This document shows positions 52,064 through 61,870 of a stretch of 64,000 nucleotides of DNA, piece after piece (position 1 is the stretch's first letter; every line of letters starts with the position of its first letter). The DNA is from Mesorhizobium sp. AR02 (GTDB lineage: Bacteria > Pseudomonadota > Alphaproteobacteria > Rhizobiales > Rhizobiaceae), in the NCBI RefSeq assembly GCF_024746835.1, contig NZ_CP080531.1, positions 2,170,001 through 2,234,000 on the forward strand, read 5' to 3'. Below the pieces are notes generated by a model. The model saw nothing but the letters and a program-made list of their open reading frames with translations, ran no database searches and was not told the DNA's origin. The position numbers and the translations under genes were made by a program.

Positions 52064-53000
52064 GAACCACTCTTTCGCCATGCTGGACCTGCCGCCAGGG
52101 CAGCCAGACCCAGATGGCGGCGGCGATGGCGGCGATCGTCGCAACCGCCTGCATTGCATAGGCAACTGTCAGTCCCGCCCCGCATGCGCGCGCCAGGAAG
52201 AACATGGTTGCGGCGTTGGCCTGGTAGGGCTGCGGATAGGGCGCCTCCAGTATCGCCGTCATCAAGGGACGGGTTTCGGTCCAGAACAGCCGCCAGACGT
52301 CGAAGCCGAGTGCGGCGCCAGTCAAAATGAACAGCGCTGCCGATGACAGGGCGGCGGCGACGATGGCGCGCCAGTTGCCGCTGGCCAGCAGGCAGAACGG
52401 GACCAGAATGCCGAGATGCGGCTTGACCGTCAGCAACCCGAACAGCAGCCCGGCAAGGATCGGCCGCTTTGGCGCGATGGCCAGTCCGCCGATGAGGAGA
52501 GCGGTGGTCAAGGCGCCGTTCTGACCGAAAATAGCGTTGACGAATACGGCCGGACACACACAGATGGCCGCTTCGGCAAGCGTGCCCATTTTCAGCGGCC
52601 GCACCGCCAGCCACAGGCAGAAGACGGTGCCGAAGGTCCAGATGAAATAGGCCGAAAAAATCGGCAGCAGCGCCAGCGGCGCGCCGAAGATGAGGATGCT
52701 GGGCGGGTAGCTCCATTCCTGATTGGGAAGATCGGGCGAGAACATCTGCCGCAAGGCCGCGCGATAGGTGTCGACGTCGAACAGCCAGGCAACATGGCCG
52801 TCGAGCGCCATGCGCCCGCCGGCCCACAGATTGGTGAAATCCCAGTAGGGCAGCCGGTCGCTGAGTTCGGAGAAGCCGTGCTCGTCGAAGGTCCACAGAG
52901 CAAGATGGTAGCGCAGGCCGATCAGAATCCCGGTGCACAGCACAAGTGCCGCGAAACGGAGATCGGATCGATTGCGGGCAGTCTGATCGACCGGTGCCAT
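51780..53000 (-). CDS. GT87-like integral membrane glycosyltransferase (DUF2029)
   Basis: A 406-residue protein with about ten hydrophobic spans and a periplasmic loop containing DFTNLWAGGRMALDGHVAWLFD near residue 45, the conserved region of DUF2029/GT87 polyprenol-phosphate-mannose-type transferases. Other family traits are WSYPPSILIFGAPLALLP and LFGLLTVKPHLGILVPF. It transfers sugars from a lipid carrier outside the inner membrane. ATG at 53000 is used; a TTG at 53015 is also possible. Its 3' end overlaps the convergent nucleotidyltransferase frame. Confidence 0.8.
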   Translation of the reverse strand: MAPVDQTARNRSDLRFAALVLCTGILIGLRYHLALWTFDEHGFSELSDRLPYWDFTNLWAGGRMALDGHVAWLFDVDTYRAALRQMFSPDLPNQEWSYPPSILIFGAPLALLPIFSAYFIWTFGTVFCLWLAVRPLKMGTLAEAAICVCPAVFVNAIFGQNGALTTALLIGGLAIAPKRPILAGLLFGLLTVKPHLGILVPFCLLASGNWRAIVAAALSSAALFILTGAALGFDVWRLFWTETRPLMTAILEAPYPQPYQANAATMFFLARACGAGLTVAYAMQAVATIAAIAAAIWVWLPWRQVQHGERVVLTAVLATVATPYGYSYDTVGLAVAVAYLFSRRANIARLFLALVWLYPAIAHLVNFVGLGIGILVPLSLSAWMLADIRARERGPLVSTAIDGQTS

Positions 53001-53056
53001 TGTGCTGTTTTCCAAGACCCTGGCAGCCTTGATAAGGGATTTGCGTTAAGATCGGC

Positions 53057-53686
53057 TTATACGGGGCTCTCGTGTGGCTTCGTCACCCGCCGCAGCGTCA
53101 GATTGATCCTGCCGCCGTTCTTCAGCAGTGCCGAGGTCGAGGGGTAGATGCGGTCGACGCCATGGAAGGCGAGACGGCCCTCACCGCCGAGCACGACGAC
53201 GTCGCCGCTCTTCAGCCTGAACGACTTGGTGGCGCCCTCGCGCGTCGCCTGGCCGACCCTGAACAGGCAATCATCACCCAGCGAGACGGAGACGACGGGT
53301 GCCGAGAAATCGGCCTCGTCGCGATCCTGGTGCAGGCCCATCTTCGCGTCGGCCGTGTAGAAATTGATCAGGCAGGCCTCCGGCGGATTCGGATAGCCCG
53401 ACACCTGCCGCCAGAGATCGAGCAGGCCCTCGGGGATCGGCGGCCATGGCTCTCCGGTCAGCGGATGCATCGGCTGGTAGCGATAGCCGCGCTCCTTGTC
53501 GGTGACCCAGCCGAGCGGGCCGCAATTGGTCATGCGCACGCTCATCTCCTTGCCGGTGCGCGGCATGGCCGGCACGAACAGCGGGGCCTGCTGGACGATG
53601 CTCCTCACTTCCTCGATTAGCGCCTCCTGCACGGTGCGGGAGAGATAGGCCGGCATGTGGCGGACGCCCTTGGGCAGAACGAGCAT
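53057..53686 (-). CDS. alkB: Alpha-ketoglutarate-dependent dioxygenase AlkB
   Basis: A 209-residue DNA/RNA demethylase that removes 1-methyladenine and 3-methylcytosine lesions by oxidation. The iron triad is visible: LHQDRDE (His-x-Asp) near residue 119 and FHGVDRIYP near 175, then RINLTLRR with the 2-oxoglutarate Arg residues. INFYTADAKMG is the substrate-side motif. The ATG at 53686 gives the family N-terminus. It stands alone between the GT87 gene and the divergent receptor gene; no ada gene is near. Confidence 0.93.
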   Translation of the reverse strand: MLVLPKGVRHMPAYLSRTVQEALIEEVRSIVQQAPLFVPAMPRTGKEMSVRMTNCGPLGWVTDKERGYRYQPMHPLTGEPWPPIPEGLLDLWRQVSGYPNPPEACLINFYTADAKMGLHQDRDEADFSAPVVSVSLGDDCLFRVGQATREGATKSFRLKSGDVVVLGGEGRLAFHGVDRIYPSTSALLKNGGRINLTLRRVTKPHESPV

Positions 53687-53841
53687 GGGTAGCGCACCTT
53701 GAGATGGTTTCGAGCCCGCAAGATGCCACCATCGAAGGAAAACGGCGACCCGAAAGCCGTCGGCGGTCTGATGGCGGCTGTCGATGTCGGCATGGGCGGT
53801 GAATTCACTCCCGGCTTCGCGAAAGGCGGTTGACGGATAAA

Positions 53842-53872
53842 TATGAATTTCATAGTCAAGTTTTTAACTTGA
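53842..53872. promoter_or_regulatory. Two palindromes upstream of the TonB receptor
   Basis: TATGAATTTCATA (53842-53854) is palindromic around one central base, and TCAAGTT/AACTTGA (53856-53862 and 53866-53872) is a perfect 7-base inverted repeat three bases apart. They lie about 100-130 bases before the receptor ATG in an AT-rich stretch. In Rhizobiales, iron regulators (RirA, Irr) act on such genes; which protein binds here is not known. Confidence 0.45.
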
Positions 53873-53975
53873 GTGTTTGAGGCAACAATTTGGACGCCGG
53901 CGAGACGGAGAGGTCGCCGGCGGCGAATGGCAAAGCGCGAGGCATATCGGCGTGACGTTTCATGAGAGGTTTAAC

Positions 53976-56129
53976 ATGGTCAGGGGTGGCAGGGTCTGGC
54001 GCCGGAGATTGCTCGCCACGACGTGTCTGGCGACGCTGCTCGGTGCTCATCAGGTGCTGGCGCAGCAAACCGCCACCCAGGCACAAGATAGCACGCTCGA
54101 GCCGATCACGGTCAGCGGCAAGGGCGACCGGGTCACTTCCGGGGATGACGACAAGACAGTGGCCGCCAAGCGCAGCTCCGGTGCGACCAAGACGGATACG
54201 CCGCTCATCGAAACGCCGCGCTCCGTCTCGGTGGTGACGCGCAAGGAACTCGAGGAGCGCGGCGCGCAGGACATCATCGAGGCGGTGCGCTATTCGGCGG
54301 GCGTCAGCACCGGCGCCTATGGCTTCGATCCGCGCTTCGACCAGATTTATATCAGAGGCTACGACGCTACCACGCTCGGCGACTACAAGACGGCCTGCGC
54401 CAGCCCTACATCAATTACGGCACGTTCCGCACCGACCCCTATTCGCTCGAACGTGTCGAGGTGATCAAGGGGCCGGTGTCGGTGCTTTATGGCGCGGGAA
54501 CGCCGGCCGGCATCGTCAACAAGGTGCCCAAGCTGCCGACCGAGGACAGGATTCGCGAAGTCCAGTTGCTCTACGGCACGAAGGACAGGGCGCAGGCGGC
54601 CTTCGATTTCGGCGGCCCGGTCACGGAAGGCAGCGACGAGTTCCTTTACCGGATCGTCGGCCTGGCGCGAAACGGCGACACCAATTTCGACATCGCCGAC
54701 GACCGCTATTTCCTGCAGCCGTCGCTGACCTGGAATCCCGATGCCGCGACCTCCTTCACCATCTATGGGCTGGTGCAGGCGGACGAGACGGATGCCAATG
54801 TCGGCGTGATCACCGATCCGTCGGGGAAAGTCCTCAAGTTGCGCGACAGCGATCCCGACTACGACTATCAGAAAATCCGCCAGCAGCAGGTCGGCTACAA
54901 GTTCGACCACGAATTCGACAATGGCCTCACCTTCCGCCAGAACCTTCGATACTCGCATCTGGACCTAAGATCGCGGTACCTCAGCGGCATGAACATGCTG
55001 TGGAATGGTACAGTGGTCCAGCGGGCCGCTTATTCCATTCGCGACGAAATGAATGTTTTCCAGGTCGACAATCAGCTTGAGGCAAAATTTGACACCGGCG
55101 CGCTCGCTAATACTTTTCTGCTCGGCCTCGACTACACGAACCTGACCTCGTCCTTCGGTTATGGGATGGGTCCGAGCGATCCGGCATACGATTTCGACAT
55201 CGACAATCCGACCTATGGCGTCTCCGGTCCGACGCCGGACTACAATGTCACGACGTCCGACGCGGATCTGCGCCAGACCGGCATTTATGCGCTGGATCAG
55301 GTCGAGTTGGACAGATGGCGCTTCACGCTCGGTGGCCGGCAGACCTGGGTCGAGCAGACGCGTGAATACGGTAACGGCAGGTCCGAGGGCTTGAGCAAGA
55401 ACGCCTTCAGCATGCAGGCCGGCGCCCTCTATCTGTTCGACAATGGCGTCGCGCCGTTCGCGAGCTATGCGACCTCCTTCGAGCCGGTCACAAACCAATC
55501 CGCGTCACACGAGATCCTTAAGCCGACGGAGGGGGAGCAGTTCGAGCTGGGCGTCAAATATCAACCGCCGGGGACCGATATCCTGCTGTCGGCGGTCGCC
55601 TACCATCTCGTCGAGAAGAACAAGCCGGTTACTGAAGACTTCATAAATTACCGGGCGCTGGGCGAAGTCACCAGCAACGGTTTTGAACTCGAGGCGCGCG
55701 CCGGCATTGCGGACGGGCTCGATGTGATCGCGGCCTATAACTACAACCATGCGGAGATCACGGGCGGTGACCCCGGCTCGACGGAAATCGGCAAGGTCCC
55801 GGCGGTCACGCCCGCGCATGTCGCCAGCCTCTGGGCCAACTACAGGTTCGACGAGGGCAGTGCCGCCCCGGGCCTTTCGATCGGTGCGGGTGCAAGGCTG
55901 CAGAGCGCGACATACACCGACACCACCAACACCGGCAAGAATGGCCGCGATCTATCTCGACGCCTCGGCGTCCTATGATTTCGGCGCCATCGACAAGAAA
56001 TATGAAGGTGTTTCCGCCGCCTTCGCCATCCGCAACATCGCCGATGAACGTCCTATTGTGTGCAACAGCGGCTATTGCTATTTGGGCCAGGGCCGCAACA
56101 TCACGGCTTCGCTGAAGCGCAGCTGGTGA
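53976..56129 (+). pseudogene. TonB-dependent siderophore receptor with two frameshifts
   Basis: The parts together make one FhuA-type outer-membrane receptor of about 717 codons. From the ATG at 53976 come a signal peptide, a TonB-box-like ITVSG, and plug-domain ETPRSVSVVTRKELEERGAQD. Near 54391 the frame shifts by a missing base: AAGACGGCC would read K-D-G-L-R-Q-P-Y if one G were restored, and reading goes on as RVEVIKGPVSVLYGAG in the next frame. Near 55950 it shifts back (a missing AT in GATC, restoring I-Y-L-D-A-S), and reaches the normal C-terminus ITASLKRSW. With two independent shifts the gene is probably dead in this sequence, although sequencing error cannot be excluded. The siderophore is unknown. 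Confidence 0.85.
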
Positions 56130-56137
56130 AATCGAAA

Positions 56138-56167
56138 ACGCCGCGCGTCCTTTCGGATGCGCGGCGT
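56138..56167. terminator. Terminator between receptor and Kbp-like gene
   Basis: ACGCCGCGC (56138-56146) pairs with GCGCGGCGT (56159-56167), preceded by AAAA and followed by CTTGATTTT. It can end the receptor transcript and, in the other direction, the Kbp-like gene. Confidence 0.8.
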
Positions 56168-56212
56168 CTTGATTTTGCCGTATCGAAACGGCGCGACCCG
56201 GTAGTAGCCGGG

Positions 56213-56677
56213 TCAGGGGATGCGCAGCACCTGGCCTGGATAGATCTTGTCGGGGTGGGTCAGCATCGGCCTGTTGGCCTCGAAGATGGCGGTATTCTTG
56301 GCACCCTGGCCCTTGCCGTAACTTTTCTCGGCGATCTTCCAGAGGTTGTCGCCCTTCTGCACGGTGTAGAAGGTCGGATCCTTGGCCGGGGCAGCTGCCT
56401 TGCCCGCCTCGGGCGCGACCTGCAATTCGTCAGCCTGGACCTTGGAGACGCCGAGCGTGTTGCCGACGGCAATGACCGCCTTTTCGAAGATCGACTGGTC
56501 CTTGACCACGCCCTTCAGCACCGCCGTGTCGCCCTGAACGACGACTTGCACGCCATCGGTGCCGAGCTTGTGTGAATCGAGCTCCTTCTTGAGCGTGTCG
56601 GCCGTGGGTGCGGCTTCCTCGTCGCCGCCAATGCCCAGTTTCTTGCCGACGCTCTTGACGAAATCGAACATGCCCAT
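56213..56677 (-). CDS. kbp: BON-LysM protein, Kbp-like potassium-binding
   Basis: A 154-residue protein with MGMFDFVKSVGKKLG at its start, then a BON domain (about 35-85: KLGTDGVQVVVQGDTAVLKGVV) and a C-terminal LysM domain (about 103-153: YTVQKGDNLWKIAEKSYG and IYPGQVLRI). This is the layout of E. coli YgaU/Kbp, a cytoplasmic potassium-binding protein. The ATG at 56677 follows GGGAGACC. It has no neighbours in its operon. Confidence 0.88.
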   Translation of the reverse strand: MGMFDFVKSVGKKLGIGGDEEAAPTADTLKKELDSHKLGTDGVQVVVQGDTAVLKGVVKDQSIFEKAVIAVGNTLGVSKVQADELQVAPEAGKAAAPAKDPTFYTVQKGDNLWKIAEKSYGKGQGAKNTAIFEANRPMLTHPDKIYPGQVLRIP

Positions 56678-56766
56678 CTCTGGTCTCCCTTGCTGTGGCA
56701 ATGGTGAAACCTCGCATCTGCGGTGCGAAATGGAAAGCCGTTTTATACACGCACCTGGTGTGGTGC

Positions 56767-57204
56767 TTAATCGTTCTCCACCCGGCCGCGCAACTTCTTG
56801 ATCGTGCCGCGTCCAGCCTTGCCCTTCAGCCGCCGCTCCACCGCGCCTTTCGACGGCCGCGTCTTCTTGCGTGGCGGCGGTGGCGGCTCGGCGGCCTTGG
56901 CGACCAGTGCTGTCAGCCTTGCCCGGGCGTCCGCCCGGTTCTGCTCCTGGGTGCGGAAGCGCCCGGCTTCGATGACGATGACGCCGTCCTTGGTGGCGCG
57001 CTGGCCGGCAAGCTTGATCGTGCGCGCGCGCACGCGTTCCGACAGGCCGGCCGCGTTGGCCGCGTCGAAGCGCAGTTGCACGGCTGTCGCCACCTTGTTG
57101 ACGTTCTGGCCGCCGGGACCGGACGAGCGGATGAAATCCTCGTGCAGGTCGCCCGGGTGGATCACGGCTTCGCCTGATATGATGATGTTGTCGTCGATCG
57201 GCAT
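56767..57204 (-). CDS. arfB: Alternative ribosome-rescue factor ArfB
   Basis: A 145-residue peptidyl-tRNA hydrolase-type release factor. The catalytic GGQ loop reads SSGPGGQNVNKVATAV at about residues 27-42, and the basic C-terminal tail (PPRKKTRPSKGAVERRLKGK and on), which enters the empty mRNA channel, is present. The ATG at 57204 starts MPIDDNIIIS as in relatives; a longer reading would cross the pckA terminator. It rescues ribosomes stalled on broken mRNA. Confidence 0.93.
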   Translation of the reverse strand: MPIDDNIIISGEAVIHPGDLHEDFIRSSGPGGQNVNKVATAVQLRFDAANAAGLSERVRARTIKLAGQRATKDGVIVIEAGRFRTQEQNRADARARLTALVAKAAEPPPPPRKKTRPSKGAVERRLKGKAGRGTIKKLRGRVEND

Positions 57205-57237
57205 GCCGCAGTCATGGCGCGGCAGCGGAAAAAAGAA

Positions 57238-57261
57238 AAGGCCCGATCGAAACCGGGCCTT
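57238..57261 (-). terminator. Terminator after pckA
   Basis: In the direction of pckA the stem AAGGCCCG...CGGGCCTT (57261-57254 with 57245-57238) is followed by TTTTCTTTTTT. This is a typical rho-independent terminator, ending before arfB. Confidence 0.88.
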
Positions 57262-57285
57262 CAACGGTGCTGAGCGACGTGACGA

Positions 57286-58896
57286 CTACTCCGCCGCTTC
57301 CTGCATGCGGGGCGCCGCGCCCATGACTGTTGCATCGACATGCGGCTCGAATTTCTCGAAGTTGACGGCGAACATGCCGACCAGTCTTGCCGCCTGCCGG
57401 TCATAGGCAGGCTTGTCGGCCCAGGTCGAGCGCGGATCGAGAATGGCGCTGTCGACGCCTGGCACGGCCACCGGCACTTGGAACCCGAAATTGGCATCGG
57501 TGCGGAATTCGCCGTTCTTCAGCGAGCCGTCGAGTGCGGCGGCAAGCAAAGCGCGCGTCGCCTTGATCGGCATGCGCTTGCCGGTGCCGTAGGCGCCGCC
57601 GGTCCAGCCGGTGTTGACCAGCCAGCAATCGGCGCCTTGGCTGGCGATAAGTTCGCGCAGCAGATTGCCGTATTCCGACGGATGACGCGGCATGAAGGGA
57701 GCGCCAAAACAGGTCGAGAACGTCGCTTCGGGCTCGGTGACGCCCTTTTCGGTTCCGGCCACCTTGGCCGTGTAGCCGGAGAGGAAATGATACATCGCCT
57801 GCGCCGGGGTCAGCCGCGCGATCGGCGGCATCACACCGAAGGCGTCGGCGGTCAGCATGATGATGTTTTTCGGATGATTGGCGCGCCCGGTCTTCGAGGC
57901 ATTGGGGATGAAGTCGAGCGGGTAGGCGCAGCGGGTGTTTTCCGTGAGGCGGCCATCATTGAAGTCCGGCACGCCGTCCGCGTCGAGCACGACATTTTCC
58001 AGCACGGTGCCGAAGCGCTGCGTGGTGGCGAAGATCTCCGGCTCGGCTTCGGCCGACAGCTTGATCGTCTTGGCGTAGCAGCCGCCTTCGAAATTGAAGA
58101 TGCCATGCGGACCCCAGCCATGTTCGTCGTCGCCGATCAGCGTGCGCGACGGATCGGCCGACAGCGTCGTCTTGCCGGTTCCGGAAAGCCCGAAGAAGAC
58201 GGCGGCGTCACCGGCCGGCCCCTCATTGGCCGAGCAATGCATCGGCATCACGCCCTTCTGCGGCAGGAGATAGTTGAGCATGGTGAACACCGACTTCTTC
58301 ATCTCGCCGGCATAAGAGGTGCCCCCGATCAGCACGATCTTGCGGGTGAGATCGACGGCGATCACCGTTACGGTGCGGCTGCCGTGACGGGTGGGGTCGG
58401 CGCGGAAGGACGGCAGGTCGATGATTGTCATCTCCGGCACGAACTCTTCGAGTTCAGCTTTGTTCGGACGGATCAGCAGATTGCGGATGAACAGCGAGTG
58501 CCAGGCAAATTCAGTGATCACCCGGGTGGGCAATTTCAGCTCCGCATCGGCACCGCCGACCAGGTCCTGCACATAGAGATCCTTGTCCGCGGCGTGGGCA
58601 AGGAAATCGGCGAACAGCGTCTCGAACTGCGCCGGCGAGATCGCCTTGTTGTTGTCCCACCAGACATGCGCCTCTGTGGCGGCGTCGCGAACGACGAACT
58701 TGTCCTTGGGCGAACGGCCGGTGTGCTGGCCGGTCTCGGCCACCAGCGCGCCATGTGCGGTCAGTCGGGCCTCGCCGCGCCGGATCGAGTCCTCGTAAAG
58801 GGCGGCCGCACCGAAATTGTAGCGCACCGTACCGGTGGTTTTCAGGCCGATACGATCGATCGGGCAAGCAGGATTGCGTTTGCCGACTTCCGACAT
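57286..58896 (-). CDS. pckA: Phosphoenolpyruvate carboxykinase (ATP)
   Basis: A 536-residue ATP-dependent PEPCK making phosphoenolpyruvate from oxaloacetate in gluconeogenesis, needed by rhizobia growing on dicarboxylates. Features: [12 protein letters not shown] near residue 57, the kinase-1a P-loop [11 protein letters not shown] near 235, DDEHGW with metal ligands, and [12 protein letters not shown]. The C-terminal lid region [17 protein letters not shown] is intact. ATG at 58896 follows AGAAGGGACACC; longer frames extend into the regulatory region. It diverges from chvI across 343 bases, as in other Rhizobiales. Confidence 0.97.
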   Translation of the reverse strand: MSEVGKRNPACPIDRIGLKTTGTVRYNFGAAALYEDSIRRGEARLTAHGALVAETGQHTGRSPKDKFVVRDAATEAHVWWDNNKAISPAQFETLFADFLAHAADKDLYVQDLVGGADAELKLPTRVITEFAWHSLFIRNLLIRPNKAELEEFVPEMTIIDLPSFRADPTRHGSRTVTVIAVDLTRKIVLIGGTSYAGEMKKSVFTMLNYLLPQKGVMPMHCSANEGPAGDAAVFFGLSGTGKTTLSADPSRTLIGDDEHGWGPHGIFNFEGGCYAKTIKLSAEAEPEIFATTQRFGTVLENVVLDADGVPDFNDGRLTENTRCAYPLDFIPNASKTGRANHPKNIIMLTADAFGVMPPIARLTPAQAMYHFLSGYTAKVAGTEKGVTEPEATFSTCFGAPFMPRHPSEYGNLLRELIASQGADCWLVNTGWTGGAYGTGKRMPIKATRALLAAALDGSLKNGEFRTDANFGFQVPVAVPGVDSAILDPRSTWADKPAYDRQAARLVGMFAVNFEKFEPHVDATVMGAAPRMQEAAE

Positions 58897-59007
58897 TGGT
58901 GTCCCTTCTACGATTTTCCGCATCTTTGCCGGCGTCTTTCCGGCACACCCGCTGTCCGGGCTGAGATGGTCAAAACCAGAAAAGCCAAATGATATCAAAT
59001 CATTAAT

Positions 59008-59039
59008 CGATTTAAATATTTTGAAAGTTGTTTAAATCG
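59008..59039. promoter_or_regulatory. AT-rich inverted repeat between pckA and chvI
   Basis: CGATTTAAA (59008-59016) and TTTAAATCG (59031-59039) form a perfect 9-base inverted repeat 14 bases apart, within the AT-rich core of the divergent pckA/chvI region. A LacI-family regulator (PckR) is known to control pckA in S. meliloti; whether this is its site is a guess. The rest of 58897-59239 holds no gene. Confidence 0.45.
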
Positions 59040-59239
59040 TTTATATATGCGAAAAGTTTCACGGTTGCCCAAAGGATTGGCGCTGTTCGTTCGTCCAATC
59101 CATGTCGAGGTAGGATTGTGGCCTGCGGCACCCCGCGCGTGACAGCGGACAAGGCCTATGCCACATTTTGTACCTAATTTGTCCTGCAAAAGCCCCTTCT
59201 CTACGAAAGAAGGGACAGCTCATGAGGGAGCCGCTTGAA

Positions 59240-59941
59240 ATGGCAACAATCGCGCTTGTCGATGACGACCGCAACATTCTGACGTCGGTGTCGATCGCCC
59301 TCGAATCCGAGGGATATCGCGTCGAGACCTACACGGATGGTGCGTCCGCGCTGGAAGGCCTGGCGGCACGTCCGCCAAATCTTGCCATCCTCGACATCAA
59401 GATGCCGCGCATGGATGGCATGGAGCTCTTGCGCCGGATGCGCCAGAAGTCCGACCTGCCGGTGATCTTCCTGACCTCCAAGGACGACGAGATCGATGAA
59501 TTGTTCGGCCTCAAGATGGGCGCCGACGATTTCATCCGCAAACCGTTCTCGCAGCGTCTGCTGGTCGAGCGGGTGCGCGCCGTGCTGCGCCGTGCCAGTG
59601 CCCGCGAGGCTGCGGCAAAGGCGCCCAGCCAGCAGGCCCGCTCGCTCGAGCGCGGCCAGCTCGTCATGGACCAGGAACGCCACACCTGCACCTGGAAGGG
59701 CGAACCGGTGACGCTCACCGTCACCGAATTCCTGATCCTGCATTCGCTGGCGCAGCGCCCCGGTGTCGTAAAAAGCCGTGATGCGCTGATGGATTCGGCC
59801 TATGATGAACAGGTCTATGTCGATGACCGCACGATCGACAGCCACATCAAGCGGCTGCGCAAGAAGTTCAAGGCTGTCGACGACGACTTCGAGATGATCG
59901 AAACCCTTTACGGAGTCGGATACCGGTTCCGCGAAGCGTGA
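59240..59941 (+). CDS. chvI: Response regulator ChvI
   Basis: A 233-residue OmpR-type regulator of the ChvG/ChvI system, which governs exopolysaccharide, acid and envelope responses in rhizobia, Agrobacterium and Brucella. The receiver domain shows LVDDDRNIL, phosphoryl-acceptor D52 in [20 protein letters not shown] and K101 in FIRKPFS. The winged-helix domain follows ([47 protein letters not shown]). ATG at 59240 matches the usual [10 protein letters not shown] start; an ATG at 59222 with its own AAGGGA would add six residues. Confidence 0.96.
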   Translation: MATIALVDDDRNILTSVSIALESEGYRVETYTDGASALEGLAARPPNLAILDIKMPRMDGMELLRRMRQKSDLPVIFLTSKDDEIDELFGLKMGADDFIRKPFSQRLLVERVRAVLRRASAREAAAKAPSQQARSLERGQLVMDQERHTCTWKGEPVTLTVTEFLILHSLAQRPGVVKSRDALMDSAYDEQVYVDDRTIDSHIKRLRKKFKAVDDDFEMIETLYGVGYRFREA

Positions 59942-59947
59942 ATAGGT

Positions 59948-60048
59948 AGTAGGCAGTAGGGAATAGTCAGTAGTCCGTTTTGAATGGTGCAAGCGGCCGC
60001 ATCGCCGCGATCTCAGCCAACCAATTTCTCTATTCCCTACTGCCTACT
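59948..60048. repeat. Long inverted repeat between chvI and chvG
   Basis: AGTAGGCAGTAGGGAATAG (59948-59966) is exactly the inverse complement of 60030-60048, with 63 bases between. Shorter copies of the same GTAG/CTAC words flank both arms. It fills nearly all of the 144 bases between the two genes and is a likely dispersed repeat and RNA hairpin. Confidence 0.85.
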
Positions 60049-60085
60049 CACTACTCACTAATTACGAAGCAGGGCCTGCTATTCG

Positions 60086-61870
60086 ATGGCAGTGGAAGCA
60101 CAGCGAACAAGACCGACGGGCGCCGCCAGGCGGCCGTCGCGCATCATGCCGTCCTTCGTGTCGAAAATCACGGTGCCGATGCGCCGCTTCCTTGGCCATC
60201 ACATCTTTTCCAGCCTGACGCGGCGCATCCTGTTCCTCAACCTTGCCGGCCTGGCCGTGCTGGTCACCGGCATCCTCTACCTCAACACCTTCCGCGACGG
60301 GCTGATCGATGCCCGCGTCGAAAGCCTGATGACGCAGGGCGAGATCATCGCCGGCGCGATCGCCGCATCGGCGACGGTCGAGACGGACTCGATCAGCATC
60401 GACCCGGAAAAGCTGCTTGAGCTGCAGGCCGGCGAAAGCCTTGGACCGGGCTCGGACCAGCTCGACAATCTCGACTTTCCGATCAATCCCGAACGTGTCG
60501 CGCCGGTGCTGCGGCGGCTGATCTCGCCGACCCGGACGCGCGCCCGCATCTATGACCGCGACGCCAATCTGCTGCTCGATTCGCGCCATCTCTATTCGCG
60601 CGGCCAGATCCTGCGCTACGATCTGCCGCCGGTGGAGGAGGAACAGCCCGACCTTGTCGAGCGCGTCCAGAAGTTCATCTTCGACTTCTTCCGCAACACC
60701 GACCTGCCGGTCTATCACGAGCAGCCGGGCGGCAACGGTGCCGCCTTCCCGGAAGTGGTCAAGGCGCTGACCGGCAGCCCGTCGACCATCGTGCGGGTCT
60801 CGGAACAGGGCGAGCAGATCGTCTCGGTGGCGGTGCCGATCCAGCGCTTCCGCGCCGTTCTCGGCGTCTTGATGCTGTCGACCGAAGGCGGTGACATCGA
60901 CAAGATCGTCGCCGCCGAGCGCAAGGCGATCCTGCGCGTGTTCGGCATCGCGGCACTCGTCACCGCCATCCTGTCGATGCTTCTGGCCTCGACCATCGCC
61001 AATCCGCTGCGCCGGCTGTCGGCGGCGGCGGTGCGGGTCAGGCGCGGCGTCAAGAATCGCGAGGAGATCCCCGACTTTTCCGACCGCCAGGACGAGATCG
61101 GCAATCTGTCAATCGCCGTGCGTGACATGACCAACGCGCTCTATGCCCGTATCGAGGCGATCGAGAGCTTCGCCGCCGATGTTTCACATGAATTGAAGAA
61201 CCCGCTGACGTCACTGCGCAGCGCGGTGGAAACCTTGCCGCTGGCCAAGAACGACAATTCGCGCAGCCGGCTGATGGACATCATCCAGCATGACGTCCGG
61301 CGGCTGGACCGGCTGATCACCGACATCTCCGACGCCTCCCGTCTCGACGCCGAACTCGCGCGTGAGGATGCCGGGACGGTGGACCTGAAGAAATTCATCA
61401 CCGACCTCGTCGCCGTGTCGCGCGAGGCCACGCGCAACAAGAAGGCGGTTGAGATCGAACTCAAGGTCGCCAAGCTGCCGCAGGGCGTCAAAGGCTATAT
61501 CGTTGTCGGCCATGATCTGCGCATCGGCCAGGTCGTCACCAATTTGATCGAGAATGCGCGCTCCTTCGTTCCCGAGGACCATGGCCATATCAGCCTGTCG
61601 CTGGCGCGCGCCGGCAAGTTCAATATCCTCACCGTCGACGACAATGGTCCAGGCATCCGCGCCGACAACATCGACCGCATCTTCGAACGCTTCTACACCG
61701 ACCGGCCAGCCGGCGAGGCGTTCGGCCAGAATTCGGGGCTTGGCCTGTCGATCTCCAGGCAGATCGTCGAGGCCCATGGCGGCACGCTGACCGCCGAGAA
61801 CATTCCCGGCACCAAGCCCGGCGAGATCAAGGGCGCGCGCTTCGTCGTGACGCTGCCCGCCGAAGCATGA
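60086..61870 (+). CDS. chvG: Sensor histidine kinase ChvG (ExoS)
   Basis: A 594-residue membrane kinase that phosphorylates ChvI. A first span (about 50-70: ILFLNLAGLAVLVTGILYL) and a second (about 280-305: VFGIAALVTAILSMLLASTIA) enclose a periplasmic sensor region of about 210 residues, the site where ExoR inhibits in S. meliloti. A HAMP domain and HisKA helix with DVSHELKNPLTSLR (phospho-acceptor His near 370) follow, then the ATPase domain with NLIENARSF, DDNGPGI and GLGLSISRQIVEAHGG. Its stop overlaps the start of a palindromic repeat. Confidence 0.96.
   Translation: MAVEAQRTRPTGAARRPSRIMPSFVSKITVPMRRFLGHHIFSSLTRRILFLNLAGLAVLVTGILYLNTFRDGLIDARVESLMTQGEIIAGAIAASATVETDSISIDPEKLLELQAGESLGPGSDQLDNLDFPINPERVAPVLRRLISPTRTRARIYDRDANLLLDSRHLYSRGQILRYDLPPVEEEQPDLVERVQKFIFDFFRNTDLPVYHEQPGGNGAAFPEVVKALTGSPSTIVRVSEQGEQIVSVAVPIQRFRAVLGVLMLSTEGGDIDKIVAAERKAILRVFGIAALVTAILSMLLASTIANPLRRLSAAAVRVRRGVKNREEIPDFSDRQDEIGNLSIAVRDMTNALYARIEAIESFAADVSHELKNPLTSLRSAVETLPLAKNDNSRSRLMDIIQHDVRRLDRLITDISDASRLDAELAREDAGTVDLKKFITDLVAVSREATRNKKAVEIELKVAKLPQGVKGYIVVGHDLRIGQVVTNLIENARSFVPEDHGHISLSLARAGKFNILTVDDNGPGIRADNIDRIFERFYTDRPAGEAFGQNSGLGLSISRQIVEAHGGTLTAENIPGTKPGEIKGARFVVTLPAEA

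Noticed and set aside
59941..60085. CRISPR-like repeated GTAG/CTAC words
   Set aside because: The pattern is one inverted repeat with short flanking echoes, not regularly spaced direct repeats with unique spacers.
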